Assembly: GCA_963635575.1 (NCBI GenBank)
Contig: CAVHFU010000055.1
Span: 1 to 6,723, forward strand
Reading direction: 5' to 3'
DNA: 6,723 bases
Source: RGIG9151 sp963635575
GTDB taxonomy: Bacteria; Bacillota; Clostridia; TANB77; RGIG9151
Within the stretch, counting starts at the first letter, position 1; each line of letters starts with the position of its first letter. This document shows positions 6,604 through 6,723 of the stretch, piece after piece. The notes below the pieces were generated by a model. The model was not told the origin of the DNA, did not search any database, and saw nothing but the letters and a program-made list of their open reading frames with translations. Made by a program: the position numbers and the translations under genes.

Positions 6604-6723
6604 TTAAGCATAAATATGTTCATTATGAGATTTTCTAACTTGTAACATAAACGATGCTAATTTCCAAGGATGGCTCATAGGTGGAACATATTTAGGCTTT
6701 TCCTCTTTAATTTCTGGTATTTC
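6604..6723 (-). CDS. C-terminal end of a probable transposase (partial)
   Basis: The minus strand is open from the right edge to a TAA at 6604-6606, giving 39 residues. The translation ends KPKYVPPMSHPWKLASF (residues 9-25 of the visible part) followed by a basic, His-containing tail MLQVRKSHNEHIYA. From memory, a Y-I/V-PPM-x-HPW-(K/R)-x-ASF ending is typical of ISNCY/IS1202-like DDE transposases of Firmicutes, where it lies after the catalytic core. No catalytic residue is in view, and the gene runs off the window, so it may be intact or broken. Its orientation faces deoB. That it is a real coding end is fairly likely; the family call is a recollection of pattern and less certain. Confidence 0.5.
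   Translation of the reverse strand, partial: EIPEIKEEKPKYVPPMSHPWKLASFMLQVRKSHNEHIYA

Noticed and set aside
1..6723. CRISPR array, tRNA or rRNA genes, or a defence or toxin-antitoxin system
   Set aside because: No spaced direct repeats, cloverleaf-like sequence or rRNA-like segment is seen. Every sizeable region is accounted for by conserved housekeeping genes or the partial transposase-like tail.

Overview
The window is AT-rich (about one third G+C by eye). It carries seven complete plus-strand genes and the tail of one minus-strand gene. Gene content, strong AGGAGG-type ribosome binding sites, frequent TTG/GTG starts and a LytR-CpsA-Psr wall protein point to a low-GC Gram-positive anaerobe of the Clostridia/Tissierellia type. 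I cannot name the genus from sequence alone.

Positions 1-58 hold a 10-bp inverted repeat and a Shine-Dalgarno site. Positions 68-4292 form a tightly packed cluster that reads as one transcription unit: a DUF1385/YqhQ-type membrane protein, prmC (release-factor glutamine methyltransferase), a CvpA-family membrane protein, a YqeK-type HD-domain Ap4A hydrolase, and a LytR-CpsA-Psr (LCP) wall-polymer ligase with a LytR_C tail. Junctions range from a 14-base overlap to gaps of under 20 bases. The best starts for yqeK and the LCP gene are TTG codons placed by their Shine-Dalgarno sites.

Positions 4293-4389 are a short intergenic gap with a good extended -10 promoter. It drives a GTG-started xerD-type tyrosine recombinase (4390-5271). 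A compact hairpin followed by a T-run lies between xerD and deoB (phosphopentomutase, 5338-6510). The xerD-deoB pair matches the xerD-drm order known from Bacillus.

After deoB the conserved order appears to break. A terminator-like hairpin is followed by the last 39 codons of a minus-strand reading frame running off the right edge. Its C-terminus resembles an ISNCY/IS1202-like transposase tail, so an insertion sequence probably sits immediately downstream of deoB.

The genes are housekeeping: translation termination, dinucleotide turnover, cell-wall polymer attachment, chromosome dimer resolution and nucleoside salvage. I do not see a new multi-gene system. The points worth a second look are the probable insertion-sequence edge, the substituted pocket residue in the LCP protein, the run of non-ATG starts, the xerD-deoB hairpin, and the unusual joining of usually separate housekeeping blocks.
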